A DNA stretch of 64,000 nt from CAZWSX01 sp964636985 (GTDB lineage Bacteria > Planctomycetota > Planctomycetia > Pirellulales > Pirellulaceae), in the NCBI GenBank assembly GCA_964636985.1, contig CAZWSX010000015.1, positions 117,874-181,873 on the forward strand, read 5' to 3'. Below, piece by piece: positions 28,501 to 37,303 of this stretch. The notes under the pieces were generated by a model, which searched no databases, had not been told where the DNA came from, and was given only the letters and a program-made list of their open reading frames with translations. Each line of letters begins with the position of its first letter. The first letter of the stretch is position 1. The translations under genes were made by a program, and so were the position numbers.

Positions 28501-30034
28501 TCTTGAGCCGGCCGCGGAGGAATGTCGGGATGAGTGCGGGAACAATCGTGATCGAAATCAGGGCGACGCCGATCAGCGCGAACGACTTGGTAAATGCGAG
28601 GGGATGAAAAAGCTTTCCTTCACGTCCCGAAAGCATGAACACGGGGATGAACGAAATGAGCATGATCAGCACGGAAAAAAAGATCGGCCGTCCCACCGTG
28701 GTGCAGGCGGGGATCACGATCTCGTGCGTATCGCCAGTGACAGGACGATCGCCAAAGTGCTCCTTGAGATGGTGCGTGGCGTTCTCGGTCATCACGATGG
28801 CCTGATCGACGAGGATGCCAATTGAAATGGTGATGCCCGCCATCGACATGATGTTCGCCTGGATGTCGATGATGTTCAGAACTCGCAACACCCACATCGT
28901 CAGAAAGGAAAACAGCACGGCTAGCGGCAGCGTGACACAGATCACAAACACGCTTCGGATGTGCACCAGGATCAACAAGATGGCAATTGAGGCGATGATC
29001 ATCTCGTGCCACATCACCTCGGTGAGGGTGTGGATCGCGCCGTGAATCAATCGCGTGCGGTCGTAAGCGGGGACGATGTGAATGCCTGAGGGCAGACCGG
29101 GCTGCAACTCTTGAATCTTTTGTTTGATGCGATTCGTTACAGTCAACGGATTTTCGCCGTGCCGCATCAGGACCACGCCGCCCGTGACTTCGTTGCCATC
29201 CTTCTCGTAAACGCTACGGCGGAACTGCGTGCCGAGTTGTACGCGGGCCACGTTCTTGACGTAGATGGGGGTGCCGCGAATTTCCTTGAGAACGGTGTCT
29301 TCGATGTCGCCTTTGTCGCGAATCCAACCCACGCCGCGGACAATGTATTCCGCGTTGTTTTTTTGAACGACTCCGCCACCTGCGGGCATGTTGCTCCGCC
29401 CCACCGCGCTGTAGATGTCGCCAAGGGTTATATCATAGGCACGCAGGTCCTCGGGACGGACATCGATTTGGTACTCCAGCGGCAGCCCACCGACGACGGC
29501 GACGTCGGACACGCCGGCCGCGGCATTGAGTTGCGGAGCAATGTAGAACTTGTTGAGCGCCCACAACCGGCCTGGATCGACCGTGCTTTCGTTGGACTTT
29601 TCGACGGTGTACCAAAACACTTGCCCAAGGGCGGTCGCATCGGGTGCAAGGTACGGAACCACACCGTCAGGCAAGTAAGTGTTTGCCTGGGAAAGCTTCT
29701 CGGTCACGCGCTGCCGAGCGAAGTAGAAGTCGACCCCTTCCTCGAAAATGATCGTAATCATCGAGAAGTTGAATTCCGACGACGACCGTACGGCCTTTAC
29801 TCCCGCCAGGCCCTGCAACTTACGCGATAGCGGATAAGTGACCTGGTCTTCGATCTCGCGCGGGCTGCGTCCCATCCAATCGGCGAAAACGATCACCTGG
29901 TTCTCGCTCAAGTCGGGGATGGCATCCATCGGGGTATGCACGGTGGCATAGATGCCGACAAGAGCCAAAGCCAGCCCAATCGCCAACACCAAGAACCGAT
30001 TGCGGATCGACAGCTCGATGATGCGTTCGATCAT
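25592..30034 (-). CDS. CusA/CzcA-family heavy-metal RND efflux pump, with large insertion
   Basis: The protein has 1480 residues against about 1050 for typical CusA. It starts with the family N-terminus IERIIELSIRNRFLVLAIG and DAIPDLSENQVIVFADW. Membrane-relay motifs are visible as GITISIGILVDQAIVMTEN and CFGMATETGIIMLVYL. Residues about 720-1000 are an extra Glu/Arg-rich, largely helical insertion in the second periplasmic pore region, before PGWSNIFTQPIINRIEML. A shorter Met/Ala-rich insertion lies near residue 1170. The pump would move Cu/Ag-type cations from periplasm to outside with the CusB-like and TolC-like proteins nearby. Its ATG overlaps the CusB-like stop by 4 bases. Confidence 0.9.
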   Translation of the reverse strand: MIERIIELSIRNRFLVLAIGLALALVGIYATVHTPMDAIPDLSENQVIVFADWMGRSPREIEDQVTYPLSRKLQGLAGVKAVRSSSEFNFSMITIIFEEGVDFYFARQRVTEKLSQANTYLPDGVVPYLAPDATALGQVFWYTVEKSNESTVDPGRLWALNKFYIAPQLNAAAGVSDVAVVGGLPLEYQIDVRPEDLRAYDITLGDIYSAVGRSNMPAGGGVVQKNNAEYIVRGVGWIRDKGDIEDTVLKEIRGTPIYVKNVARVQLGTQFRRSVYEKDGNEVTGGVVLMRHGENPLTVTNRIKQKIQELQPGLPSGIHIVPAYDRTRLIHGAIHTLTEVMWHEMIIASIAILLILVHIRSVFVICVTLPLAVLFSFLTMWVLRVLNIIDIQANIMSMAGITISIGILVDQAIVMTENATHHLKEHFGDRPVTGDTHEIVIPACTTVGRPIFFSVLIMLISFIPVFMLSGREGKLFHPLAFTKSFALIGVALISITIVPALIPTFLRGRLKSEDDNWIVRSFSSIYRPLLTWALPRRNLVMWMFAAMLVLAAGMFPLQAILGQGASEQAWKLNFLIVFALVTTATVYSMQGSLWRIAALASLTLLGLWAYHFPKIGVAFMPALDEGTTLDMPITVPRASVTQSSDDLKARDALLRGFPEVESVIGKAGRADTPTDPAPLDMVETFVNFRPKHLWPKRVLRYPDASRQVDQVINRLVQEELMTPPGSKQLETARNLRETSQNQAANSEDLSAAEERRNLVNDATQKAIERFDETLRELALRRYNEFKLDLETELTRFTVEATLEMLDTTKLHWPTEQARNEFVDQTSSELTAEFGRWLSRLPSQEDVSRLAQEVVQRLKEREILPSEADALQLHGPFWKQAANLASEALGAERAQFDTVLLRKVQAEHEHRWKEHVAKVNWELFDQGIEAFTWYAMEEVARVAKREGLTTAARRGEELAAFADAALHGQIGKPVELDTLRSFEPLRIELEKPFHNAVFFWPRKTGPKGDLVDDEMGRVLQVPGWSNIFTQPIINRIEMLSTGVRTDIGVKVFGPDLDTIDKVCKEVEGVLKPIPGARDAIAAPIMGKGYIDITIRRQEAARYGISIEDVQNEIETALAGKTVTFTVEKRERFPVRIRYARADREDEESIRRLLISPNGMGAASSNMQQAGMGSAAPGTRARKASETAQSDNGHDATPAHIGASNPLIPLSAVADVRIVEGPAMIKSENGRLLNYVTLNVRGRDMVGFVDEAKRAVAQKVTLPEGVHLEWSGEFEHQVRAAQTLRFVFPAVVALIFVILYLTYNDLADATLMMMAVPEALAGGAFFMYLFPKIMNGWDTPPMDFSVAVWVGFIACFGMATETGIIMLVYLREAIDKRGGLENIRSLEELRQAVIEGAVHRLRPKLLTEGVAIVAIFPMVFASGVGGEILAPMALPVLGGLLVSDEVVDLFLPVRFYWVRRARWLKLKAEGKLHHHCLASGAH

Positions 30035-32412
30035 GGGGCTTTTTTCCTCTTTCGCAACTCACGCACGAGCTTCGCCGTGTCCGCGGGGCTTTCCTTGGCC
30101 GCGCCTTCACACCCTTCGCAGCACAGGAACACCGTTTCGCCATCGAGCACCAGCTTGACCGGCATTCCCATCGATCCGAGCCGGCTTTCTTTCGAGACAG
30201 GGCAGAACCTTTGTTTCTCGGCGAGCGCGCGATCTTCCTTCGAGAGCTTGGCCAACTCCGCGGAGATCTCTTGCTCCTCTTTGTCGTCCTTGGACTGCGG
30301 CAGGTTCTCGAATGCCGGCGGCGCGGGGACCTCTGGTTCCTCGATCAGTTTGTCTACTTTGTCCAGCGTTGCGGCTGGATCTTTGATCGCCTTACTCTTG
30401 CAGGCAGGGCAACAGAGAAATACCGTCCGGCCTTCCAGGTCGAGCTTGATAGGAACTCCCATCGATCCGAGTCGACTATCGGGAAGGATCGGGCAAAGTC
30501 GTTGCGCTTTGGCCAGCTTCCGATCTTCCGCAGACAACTTGGCAAGGGCGTCGGCGATTCGCCGTTCTTGCTTGTCGGTTTGAACGCTATGGTCGTGAGG
30601 GCTGTGATCAGCATCGGCCGGCTTCTTTGCCCCGGCAGCAACCAGATCAGCGACTTTGGCCAACGTGCCTTTTGCGTCCTCTTGGGCGCTACCCTTGCAA
30701 GCCGGGCAACAAATAAACACGTCGTGGCCATTGAGGTCGAGCTTAATCGGCACCCCCATCGAGCCGAGCCGACTGTCCGCGAGGATGGGGCAAAACTTCT
30801 GCGCCTCGGCCAGCTTTCGGTCCGAAGGGGAGTGCTTTGACAAGGCAGCGGTGATCTTGGCATCTGGGTCGTCGGGCGTTGTGCTACGAACGGTTGTTGT
30901 CGCCGCGCCTTTGGAGCCCGCGCTGCCACCAAAGTAAATGGAGCCCGCCGATGGATTGAGTCTCGTTTCCGCGTCAACGAGGAACGAGCCGTTAGTCACA
31001 ATCGAATCGTCGGCCGCGATCCCGTGCAGCACGGGATAAAAGATCTCGCCGCTTGGTTCGACCATTCGAGGACCAAGCGCGACCTGAACTCCCTCGTAAG
31101 TGCCCGGCAACGATTCGCGATACACAATCTTCTGACGACCCGTATCGATGACCGAGTTCTCGGGGACTGCCAGCACCTTGCCTTCCTGCAGCATGTGCCG
31201 GGATTCTTCGCCCAGCTGCGCCGCGGAGGCCTCAAGGGTTTGCACGTCGCGGGGTGCGACCAAAAGTTTCACATTGGCAGTGCCGCCCGGCCGCAGCTTA
31301 TGTCCTGGATTGGGCAATTCGAAGCGGACCGTCAGGGTCCGCGTCTGTTGGTCGACATGGGGATAGATGAAGCGGAGTCGCCCACGAAATTCCTCGTTGG
31401 GGAAAGCCCGCGTTGTGGCAATGATTTCGGGGCCGTCCTTCAATTCCCCTCCGTGGACATTTTCAGTCGGGAGAAACGGAATGTCGTCTTCGTAGATTTG
31501 CGCCTGAATCCAAACGGTGGCGAGGTCGACCACGTCGTAGAGCGGCATTCCTTCCTCGACGTATTGTCCCTCACGGACGTACTTACGAATGATGTGCCCG
31601 GTTATCGGCGAGCGGATGCGTAGGTGCGTATTGGCTTTGCCCGTCTGCACGATTTCGTCGATCTGGTCTTTGCTGATTCCCAACAACTCGAGCTTGGTGC
31701 GGGCATCGTTCAGCAGCGAGTTGTTGCTCGACTTCTTCGCCTGCAACAGGTTTTGCATCGTGGAGACAAGATCGGGGCTGTAGATTGAAGCGAGTACGTC
31801 CCCTTCCGCAACCCATTGCCCGGTTTCGTTGGCCAGCAGTTCATCCAAGCGTCCCGCGATTCTGGCCGAAACAGTCTTTTGACCTCGCTCGTTGAACTCG
31901 ATGGTGCCAACGGCATGGATCTCTTTGGCCAGCGGTACGTAATCGGCCTTCCAGGTTTGAACGCCCGCCAGAACGACCCGATAAGGAGTAAGCTGCACGC
32001 GATTCACGATGCCATCGGGCAGAGCTTCCTCAGAGACCTCCCCTTTCTTGCGTTTCGACAGAGGCATGAAACAGATCGGACACTTTTCTTTGGAAGTGTC
32101 GCGAACGACCGAAGAGTGCATCGGGCAGAAGTATTCGACATCGCCTTTGACAGATGCCATGTCGCCCGAAGGCCTGGTCCACTTCTCGTAGTAAGCGATC
32201 AACGTGTCCCATTGGGTGATGATCACACCGATCACTACCAAGATCCCGATGAACCGCAGTCGAGCCAGCTTCACCAGGATTAGGAAGTCGAACCACCACC
32301 AGGCTCGCCGCCAAAAACTCAAGCCGGGCGGCGGGCGCAGACCTCCTTCATCTTGGGGAAACTCGTCACCTTCGTGTTGTTCATGCGGATGTTGATTGCT
32401 TGGCGGAAGCAT
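30031..32412 (-). CDS. CusB-like RND adaptor with HMBD and three C-terminal Cys repeats
   Basis: The protein has 793 residues. A membrane anchor lies at about 45-65. FCPMHSSVVRDTSKEKCPIC (about 94) is a heavy-metal-binding domain. The barrel-sandwich and beta-barrel adaptor region follows, with GTIEFNERGQKTVSARIAG. The C-terminus has three copies (about 540, 640, 740) of a block with CP[IV] then SRLGSMGxP, KL and VFxCCxxC. Each block has four cysteines and looks like a metal-binding module. These repeats are not part of classical CusB. It probably collects Cu/Ag in the periplasm and hands it to the pump. ATG 32412 is preferred to the longer open frame. Confidence 0.87.
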   Translation of the reverse strand: MLPPSNQHPHEQHEGDEFPQDEGGLRPPPGLSFWRRAWWWFDFLILVKLARLRFIGILVVIGVIITQWDTLIAYYEKWTRPSGDMASVKGDVEYFCPMHSSVVRDTSKEKCPICFMPLSKRKKGEVSEEALPDGIVNRVQLTPYRVVLAGVQTWKADYVPLAKEIHAVGTIEFNERGQKTVSARIAGRLDELLANETGQWVAEGDVLASIYSPDLVSTMQNLLQAKKSSNNSLLNDARTKLELLGISKDQIDEIVQTGKANTHLRIRSPITGHIIRKYVREGQYVEEGMPLYDVVDLATVWIQAQIYEDDIPFLPTENVHGGELKDGPEIIATTRAFPNEEFRGRLRFIYPHVDQQTRTLTVRFELPNPGHKLRPGGTANVKLLVAPRDVQTLEASAAQLGEESRHMLQEGKVLAVPENSVIDTGRQKIVYRESLPGTYEGVQVALGPRMVEPSGEIFYPVLHGIAADDSIVTNGSFLVDAETRLNPSAGSIYFGGSAGSKGAATTTVRSTTPDDPDAKITAALSKHSPSDRKLAEAQKFCPILADSRLGSMGVPIKLDLNGHDVFICCPACKGSAQEDAKGTLAKVADLVAAGAKKPADADHSPHDHSVQTDKQERRIADALAKLSAEDRKLAKAQRLCPILPDSRLGSMGVPIKLDLEGRTVFLCCPACKSKAIKDPAATLDKVDKLIEEPEVPAPPAFENLPQSKDDKEEQEISAELAKLSKEDRALAEKQRFCPVSKESRLGSMGMPVKLVLDGETVFLCCEGCEGAAKESPADTAKLVRELRKRKKAP

Positions 32413-32532
32413 CGCGTAGCCCTCTCGATCGAATGACAAAAACAGCAGCCGTGACGCGAACGGGCCCACAGTTCGCAGCTAAGAGCGCCAAATCCGCGCA
32501 CGGCTGCCGATAAATCGCGATGAATCTCCGAG

Positions 32533-33042
32533 TCAGTTGGACGCTTCGATTCCCGCCTTTGCCAAAAGGTCGATGACCTTCTGGCTCGTCATTTGTCCGT
32601 TCGGCTTGAAGGCAACACCGATCGAGTGCTGTGCCGGATAGGCGACAACGCGAGAGATTCCCTCGACGTTAGCGAGTGCATCTTTGGCCACTTTGCCGGT
32701 GGCCTCATCCTTGATGCTCGGCACCTTGAGCGCGAGCCATCCGGCGTACTTCATATCGCGGCCCATCATGTGAGGCGTCTCGGCGATCTTCTGCGCCAGG
32801 ACCTGGGCAGAAAGAATGGATTCGTCGAACTCGATCTTGGCATTCTTGGTACTCCAGTCGACGGCTACCGACTTGACCCCTTTGAGGCGGGTAAGCGAAG
32901 TCTCGACGGTTTTCGTGCATGGCGGGCAGTGAAGGCCCGTAATCAGGTAGGTGCCCTTGGTCGGCGCGGCGGGCTCGTCCGCAGAAATCGAGGTCAGGTT
33001 GAGCGCGATGAGCGCAGCGAAAAAGGCTAAGAGTGTCTTCAT
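32533..33042 (-). CDS. Exported heavy-metal-associated (HMA) protein
   Basis: The protein has 169 residues with a signal peptide (LLAFFAALIALNLTSISA). The first HMA domain has the metal-binding motif GLHCPPCTKTVE. A second HMA-like fold at the C-terminus (NVEGISRVVAYPAQ) has lost the CxxC. It lies 120 bases upstream of the CusB-like gene on the same strand. It probably acts as a periplasmic copper carrier. Confidence 0.82.
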   Translation of the reverse strand: MKTLLAFFAALIALNLTSISADEPAAPTKGTYLITGLHCPPCTKTVETSLTRLKGVKSVAVDWSTKNAKIEFDESILSAQVLAQKIAETPHMMGRDMKYAGWLALKVPSIKDEATGKVAKDALANVEGISRVVAYPAQHSIGVAFKPNGQMTSQKVIDLLAKAGIEASN

Positions 33043-33232
33043 AGCTGGTGAAACTCCAGTGTGCGTTGAGTGTGGAATGGTTGCGCAAGAGTTTCCGCGG
33101 TGAACCCGAGAGCGAAGCTGGAATCGATGCGTACGTGCAGATTGGCTGCACCGCGTCGACGAAAATCGAACGCTGGACTGGTCCAGGTGCTGTCGCAGTT
33201 GGCCGCAGAAAGGGCTTAAGGCGGCGAAGAGA

Positions 33233-33793
33233 TTAGATCGTCAAGCGAAGCTGCGTTATGACCAGGTCGTCTGGCGGGGGAGAATCATCGATAAGGCGGT
33301 GTTGCCAAACGACGAATGCTAAGCGAGTTGTATCGACGGGCTGCTCCACGACCCAATCAAGTGCAGCAATCGTGGGAACGAACGTGGTAACGACGTGCTG
33401 CGTTACCGGCGGAGATTTTTGCACGACCAGCTTGCAGCAAGGAAGCTGGGACACCGAAGGCGGCGCCCCTTCCGAACGTTTGTGCGCTGGCGGACTTGCT
33501 TTGCTCTCAACAGAACAAGCCGTCTTGGCACAACAACTCGCGCCGTGGTGTCCGCCGCAACCACGACCGGTGCCTGCCGTTTCGCAATCGGTGCAACGTC
33601 CGGGAATGCAAAAAGGCTTGATTCGCCCATCAGCACAGCGGCACGCAAAATGGGGAACGGTCAGAAGAACTGCGTTCAAGCCAATGACTAACCAGGCCCC
33701 GAATAGTCGGGCCTCGCGAGACACCAAGAGTCTTCGCAGGGTTAGTTTTTTCTGGCCAATCACGCAAACACCAATTGAGAAATGTGTCGACAA
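33233..33793 (-). CDS. Cys-rich exported protein (type A)
   Basis: The protein has up to 186 residues and 12 cysteines. A hydrophobic helix (WLVIGLNAVLLTVPHF) leads directly to ACRC and a Cys/His-rich core with FCIPGRCTDC and GHHGASCCAKTAC. A further CC pair follows. The C-terminus (PPPDDLVITQLRLTI) resembles those of two other Cys-rich proteins in the island. There is no ATG: the frame opens at TTG 33793, and GTG codons downstream (for example 33724) are alternative starts. A metal-buffering role is inferred from composition and context. Confidence 0.6.
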   Translation of the reverse strand: MSTHFSIGVCVIGQKKLTLRRLLVSREARLFGAWLVIGLNAVLLTVPHFACRCADGRIKPFCIPGRCTDCETAGTGRGCGGHHGASCCAKTACSVESKASPPAHKRSEGAPPSVSQLPCCKLVVQKSPPVTQHVVTTFVPTIAALDWVVEQPVDTTRLAFVVWQHRLIDDSPPPDDLVITQLRLTI

Positions 33794-33921
33794 CGAAGTT
33801 TATTCTTCTAATTGACCTATGCAGTGTCAATGCAGAAGAAAATGCGGGGCACCCCCATAGTGGGCGGGCAAACCGTGCCGCGGCGACCCAATTGATCGAT
33901 CCTTTCAGACTAAACGCCGCA

Positions 33922-33946
33922 AGAGGCTACTCAACGAGTAGCCTCT
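33922..33946. repeat. Perfect 11-bp inverted repeat
   Basis: AGAGGCTACTC and GAGTAGCCTCT flank the loop AAC. It lies 77 bases past the stop of the minus-strand gene at 34023 and upstream of the Cys-rich gene. There is no T-run, so it may be an operator or an RNA hairpin rather than a classical terminator. The rest of the 33794-34022 spacer shows nothing else. Confidence 0.5.
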
Positions 33947-34022
33947 CGATGGCAGCAATCATCGGCCAAATCGACTACGGCACGAGGGATTGCTGCATTG
34001 AACAACGAAGCCGTGCCGATCG

Positions 34023-34367
34023 TTAGTGACCTCGACGAGCATCGGACTTTTGCAACTGCCAAGGTTGCGAGTGGGGCTGATAAGAGAAACGTCGATAACT
34101 CTGTTCCATGCTCCGTGGCTGCGTCATTCCCACCGGAGGTGCGATGGAAACCACCGGCGTCGGACTTGCCACTTGCGCCGGTGTCGCGGACGGTTCGTAG
34201 GAAAACCGTTGGTACGTCTTGGGCTGCGAAGCCATCGGCACTGTGGGTGTAGCCGCGGTTGTCGTGCTGACCGTTGGATTTGCACTGTGGCAGCACCCGC
34301 AATCCGCCCAGGCTACTGTGGAAGAAAGTCCCAACAAAGCAAAGGCTGTGACCATTAAGCGTGACAT
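34023..34367 (-). CDS. Small exported protein with CGCC motif and YxRFSYxP repeats
   Basis: The protein has 114 residues. ATG 34367 follows GGAG. The signal peptide (MVTAFALLGLSSTVAWA) is cut just before DCGCCHS, a possible metal-binding cluster. The rest is Pro/Thr/Ser-rich, with two copies of a short motif: YQRFSYEP and YRRFSYQP. The sequence is otherwise low-complexity. Its position among metal-efflux genes suggests a periplasmic or cell-surface metal-related role. I recognise no family. Confidence 0.65.
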   Translation of the reverse strand: MSRLMVTAFALLGLSSTVAWADCGCCHSANPTVSTTTAATPTVPMASQPKTYQRFSYEPSATPAQVASPTPVVSIAPPVGMTQPRSMEQSYRRFSYQPHSQPWQLQKSDARRGH

Positions 34368-34581
34368 TGTTTTCTCCTTAGGCTCGTGCGAGCCATCTAA
34401 CAAATACAGAGAGGTTAAGTACAAGAAAGGGCCGGTGTCGAAATTGCCGATTGGCAAAGCCGAACACCGCGAGACCAAGAATCACTAGTGAACGCGGAGA
34501 AGCCGAAGAATCCGCGCGAGAACTTCCGCAGGCCGAAAACCTACAAGAAAAGCGCGCGCGAAATCAGAGTCGGCGCAAGAA

Positions 34582-35052
34582 TTAGTTCCGCCAGACTTGC
34601 AACAGTGATTGGACGGAAGGAGGCTCGTGATCCAACGCGGCCTCAGGCGTCAATGAGAAGGCTAAGGCAAACGAGGCGGCCGTCGCTGGAACAACAACGG
34701 GCACTGAATACGACAGGTCAACATCGTGCCGCGATCGCACGGGCGCGTCTGGCGTGGGCACGTAAGGACCACTGTGGTCGGCCGCCTCCTGCGACTTGCA
34801 CTGACAGCAAGCACTGCGGCCAGATTTCCCACACGTGCAACCGCCGTGACCTCCACAACAACGGCAGGAAGCTTTGATTTGCCGGCAGGGTTTCGCCGCT
34901 TTGGCTTGGCAGGATTTTTCTGCTTCGCCTGCGCATTGCGTCATGCCTGACGACGTGACACAACAACAGGCCGACGAACCAGGAACGAAACTCGCCAGAA
35001 CGGCGAGCGTCGCCAGGATTCGAGTAGCGGCGGTGTAAGTGGGAGAAAACAT
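34582..35052 (-). CDS. Cys-rich exported protein (type A)
   Basis: The protein has 156 residues and 14 cysteines. The signal peptide (ILATLAVLASFVPGSSA) is followed at once by CCCVTSSGMTQC. A Cys-rich core contains CRCCGGHGGCTC and ACCQC. A hydrophobic stretch (VVVPATAASFALAFSL) and the C-terminus EPPSVQSLLQVWRN resemble the 33233 and 43103 proteins. It starts at ATG 35052 and is divergent from the TolC-like gene. It is a probable metal-binding, metallothionein-like periplasmic protein. Confidence 0.7.
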   Translation of the reverse strand: MFSPTYTAATRILATLAVLASFVPGSSACCCVTSSGMTQCAGEAEKSCQAKAAKPCRQIKASCRCCGGHGGCTCGKSGRSACCQCKSQEAADHSGPYVPTPDAPVRSRHDVDLSYSVPVVVPATAASFALAFSLTPEAALDHEPPSVQSLLQVWRN

Positions 35053-35383
35053 GGCTCGAACGTTATTCGTCTCGGACTCGCTCCATCTTGAAGTATTGTC
35101 CGATAATTAAGACGGGCAAGTGGCAAATCCCGTTGATAGCAGACGCTCTAAGCTAACGGTTTGTTAACAACTTGGAAAAAGCATCTCGTCAATTTGAGTC
35201 TAACGCGCCCTCATTGCCGGATGAACGAGCCGTGCCAATTCTGCCGATACGCCTCAATAGTTCGCCGGCAACCAGTTTGCCGTTCCAAGCTAAGAGTGCC
35301 TCAACATCGGCCCGCAAGGAGTTCGGCGTTGGCATGCGCCAGTGCCGCCAAGTCCATGAACGACTTTGCGAAAAGAGGCTGCC
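35053..35383. promoter_or_regulatory. Divergent control region with palindrome TTGTTAACAA
   Basis: This 331-base region separates the Cys-rich gene (minus) and the TolC-like gene (plus). A perfect 10-bp palindrome TTGTTAACAA lies at 35161-35170. It could be an operator for a metal-responsive regulator, but no regulator gene is visible in the island. Confidence 0.35.
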
Positions 35384-36820
35384 ATGTGGCGAGGTGCCGC
35401 GCTTTTCTTGACGACACTCGTCCTCGCGAGTGGTTGCCGTGGCGGTGCAACGCCATCGCGAGTGGCATCCGCGAGCGCGCGACCGCGGCCAGTTGCTAGC
35501 GAATCCGTAGCGAGCACAACTCGGGGCGAGCTATCGCCAACGATCTCCCCTGCGTCGTTTCAGGAGTCGCCAGCCGCACCACAGGCCATTCCTACTCCGA
35601 CTATATCGAGAAGCGAGTTCAAGGAAGAACTTGAGCTTCGCGAGTTTGTCGACGAGGTTGTCGCCCGGCATCCATCCGTGCAGGCAATGGTCGCTGCCTG
35701 GCAAGGGGCGGCGCAGCGCTATCCGCAAGTCGTCGCGCTGGACGACCCGATGTTCATGGTGATGACCGCGCCAGGATCGCTGAACTCCACGAACACGGAA
35801 GGTGCGTACGCACTGGAACTTCGCCAAAAGCTGCCGTGGTTCGGCAAGCGAACACTCCGCGGCGACGCGGCTCTCCAAGAGGCGGCGGCCACTTGCCATG
35901 AAGTGCAAGATGCCAAGCTCAAGATCGCTCTCGTGGCGCAGATCGCTTACCTCGAATACTACCTTGCCGACCAGCAACTTCGGATCAATGGCCAAAACGT
36001 GGAATTGATGCAGGAATCGCGAGACACCGCGCAGGTCCGGTATCAAACGAACCGCGTCACGCAGCAAGACGTGTTGCAAGCCGATGTCGAACTGGCCGAT
36101 CTGGAACGCCGCAAACTTGAATTGGTGCGTATGAAGAAAGTGGCGGCGGCCAGAATGAACACGCTGTTGTTGCGTTCGCCTGAGTTGCCCCTTCCAGCGC
36201 CGAAACTCGAGACGGTCGCGTTGGACTCACTGCCGAACGACACAACGTTCCTTCACTCGTGGGCCCTACAGAATCGCCCCGATCTCGCGGCCGTCGCCCA
36301 TCGCGTCGAGGCGGAAGCAATCAACGTCGAGCTTGCTTACAAACAGTACTATCCCGACATGGAGTTCTTCACCCGCTACGACACGTTTTGGCAACCGGCC
36401 AGCACGCAAGGACCTTTGCGAGGACAAATCGGTGTCGTTACGAACTTGCCGGTCTACCGCCGAAAACTGAATGCGGCCGTCTGTGAGGCGCAATTCCGAT
36501 GGCAACGCCAACGAGCGGAGTTTGAACAACTCGAAAACGACATTCGTCTCGAAGTGCAGACGGCCTGGGAACAAGTGCAAGAGAGTCGCCAGACGCTCGA
36601 TCTGTACGAGCAAAAACTTCTTCCAACCTCCGAGCAGTACCTGGAAGCGGCCCGCTCGAATTACCAGGTTGGCAAGGCGACCTTTCTGGACATCGTCCAA
36701 GCCCAGCGTCAGCTTGTGGCTAGCCGCGAGAAGCAAATCGAGGTCAAAACGATGTTGGCACAACGGCTCAATGAATTAGAACGCCAGCTTGGGGGAACTC
36801 TGCCACAGGCAGGCCAATAA
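35384..36820 (+). CDS. TolC/CusC-like outer-membrane efflux lipoprotein
   Basis: The protein has 478 residues. ATG 35384 begins a signal peptide with lipobox LASGC. A Pro/Ser linker is followed by two outer-membrane-efflux-protein repeats with long coiled coils: LELRQKLPWFGKR, RYQTNRVTQQDVLQADVELA and LEAARSNYQVGKATFLDIVQ. It would form the outer-membrane channel for the CusAB-like pump and perhaps for the MacAB-like system. It is the only intact plus-strand gene in the island. Confidence 0.88.
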   Translation: MWRGAALFLTTLVLASGCRGGATPSRVASASARPRPVASESVASTTRGELSPTISPASFQESPAAPQAIPTPTISRSEFKEELELREFVDEVVARHPSVQAMVAAWQGAAQRYPQVVALDDPMFMVMTAPGSLNSTNTEGAYALELRQKLPWFGKRTLRGDAALQEAAATCHEVQDAKLKIALVAQIAYLEYYLADQQLRINGQNVELMQESRDTAQVRYQTNRVTQQDVLQADVELADLERRKLELVRMKKVAAARMNTLLLRSPELPLPAPKLETVALDSLPNDTTFLHSWALQNRPDLAAVAHRVEAEAINVELAYKQYYPDMEFFTRYDTFWQPASTQGPLRGQIGVVTNLPVYRRKLNAAVCEAQFRWQRQRAEFEQLENDIRLEVQTAWEQVQESRQTLDLYEQKLLPTSEQYLEAARSNYQVGKATFLDIVQAQRQLVASREKQIEVKTMLAQRLNELERQLGGTLPQAGQ

Positions 36821-36840
36821 ACGACCTACGGCTCCACTAG

Positions 36841-37122
36841 CTTTCTCCCCGGCTTTACCGTGCCGATGACCAGTCGTCGCGGGCGTCACGATCCCAAAAT
36901 AATGCGATTCCAGGTAAGCCCATTCCCATCTCATTAGGTGAGGACATCACCATCTCTAGCCCTGCAAATGCGCAGGGCGAAGTCCGTTACCTATTGGGCA
37001 GTAACGAGTATTTAATGAAGCCTGGTTACGCTCAGAAATTCGAAAATGGCCGAGAGTGGGTGATCGCGTTTGGAGGTGGTGGCGACCGCGGTGATGTGCG
37101 ATACACGCTGGGACCTCATTAA
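36841..37122 (+). pseudogene. Orphan 3' gene fragment
   Basis: After an in-frame TAG at 36838 the frame is open to TAA 37120. It encodes a coherent beta-rich sequence: NNAIPGKPIPISLGEDITI, GEVRYLLGSNEYLMKPGY and GGGGDRGDVRYTLGPH. There is no start codon before the in-frame ATG at 37014. It looks like the C-terminal end of an exported beta-rich protein left behind by recombination. Confidence 0.45.
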
Positions 37123-37303
37123 GCTCAAATCACCTCAGAAAGCGGCGATTCTTAAACCGCCCCCGCGACCCAGCGAGTGAGCAAGGCTCTGCGTTGTACG
37201 GCGATGTGCCGGCAGTCCTTTCGATCGCCAAGCGGCCACACATGCCTGTTTACGAGTGTGGTCGCGCACTGATGCCCAAGTCTGCGTCCGGGGTAGGTCC
37301 GTA

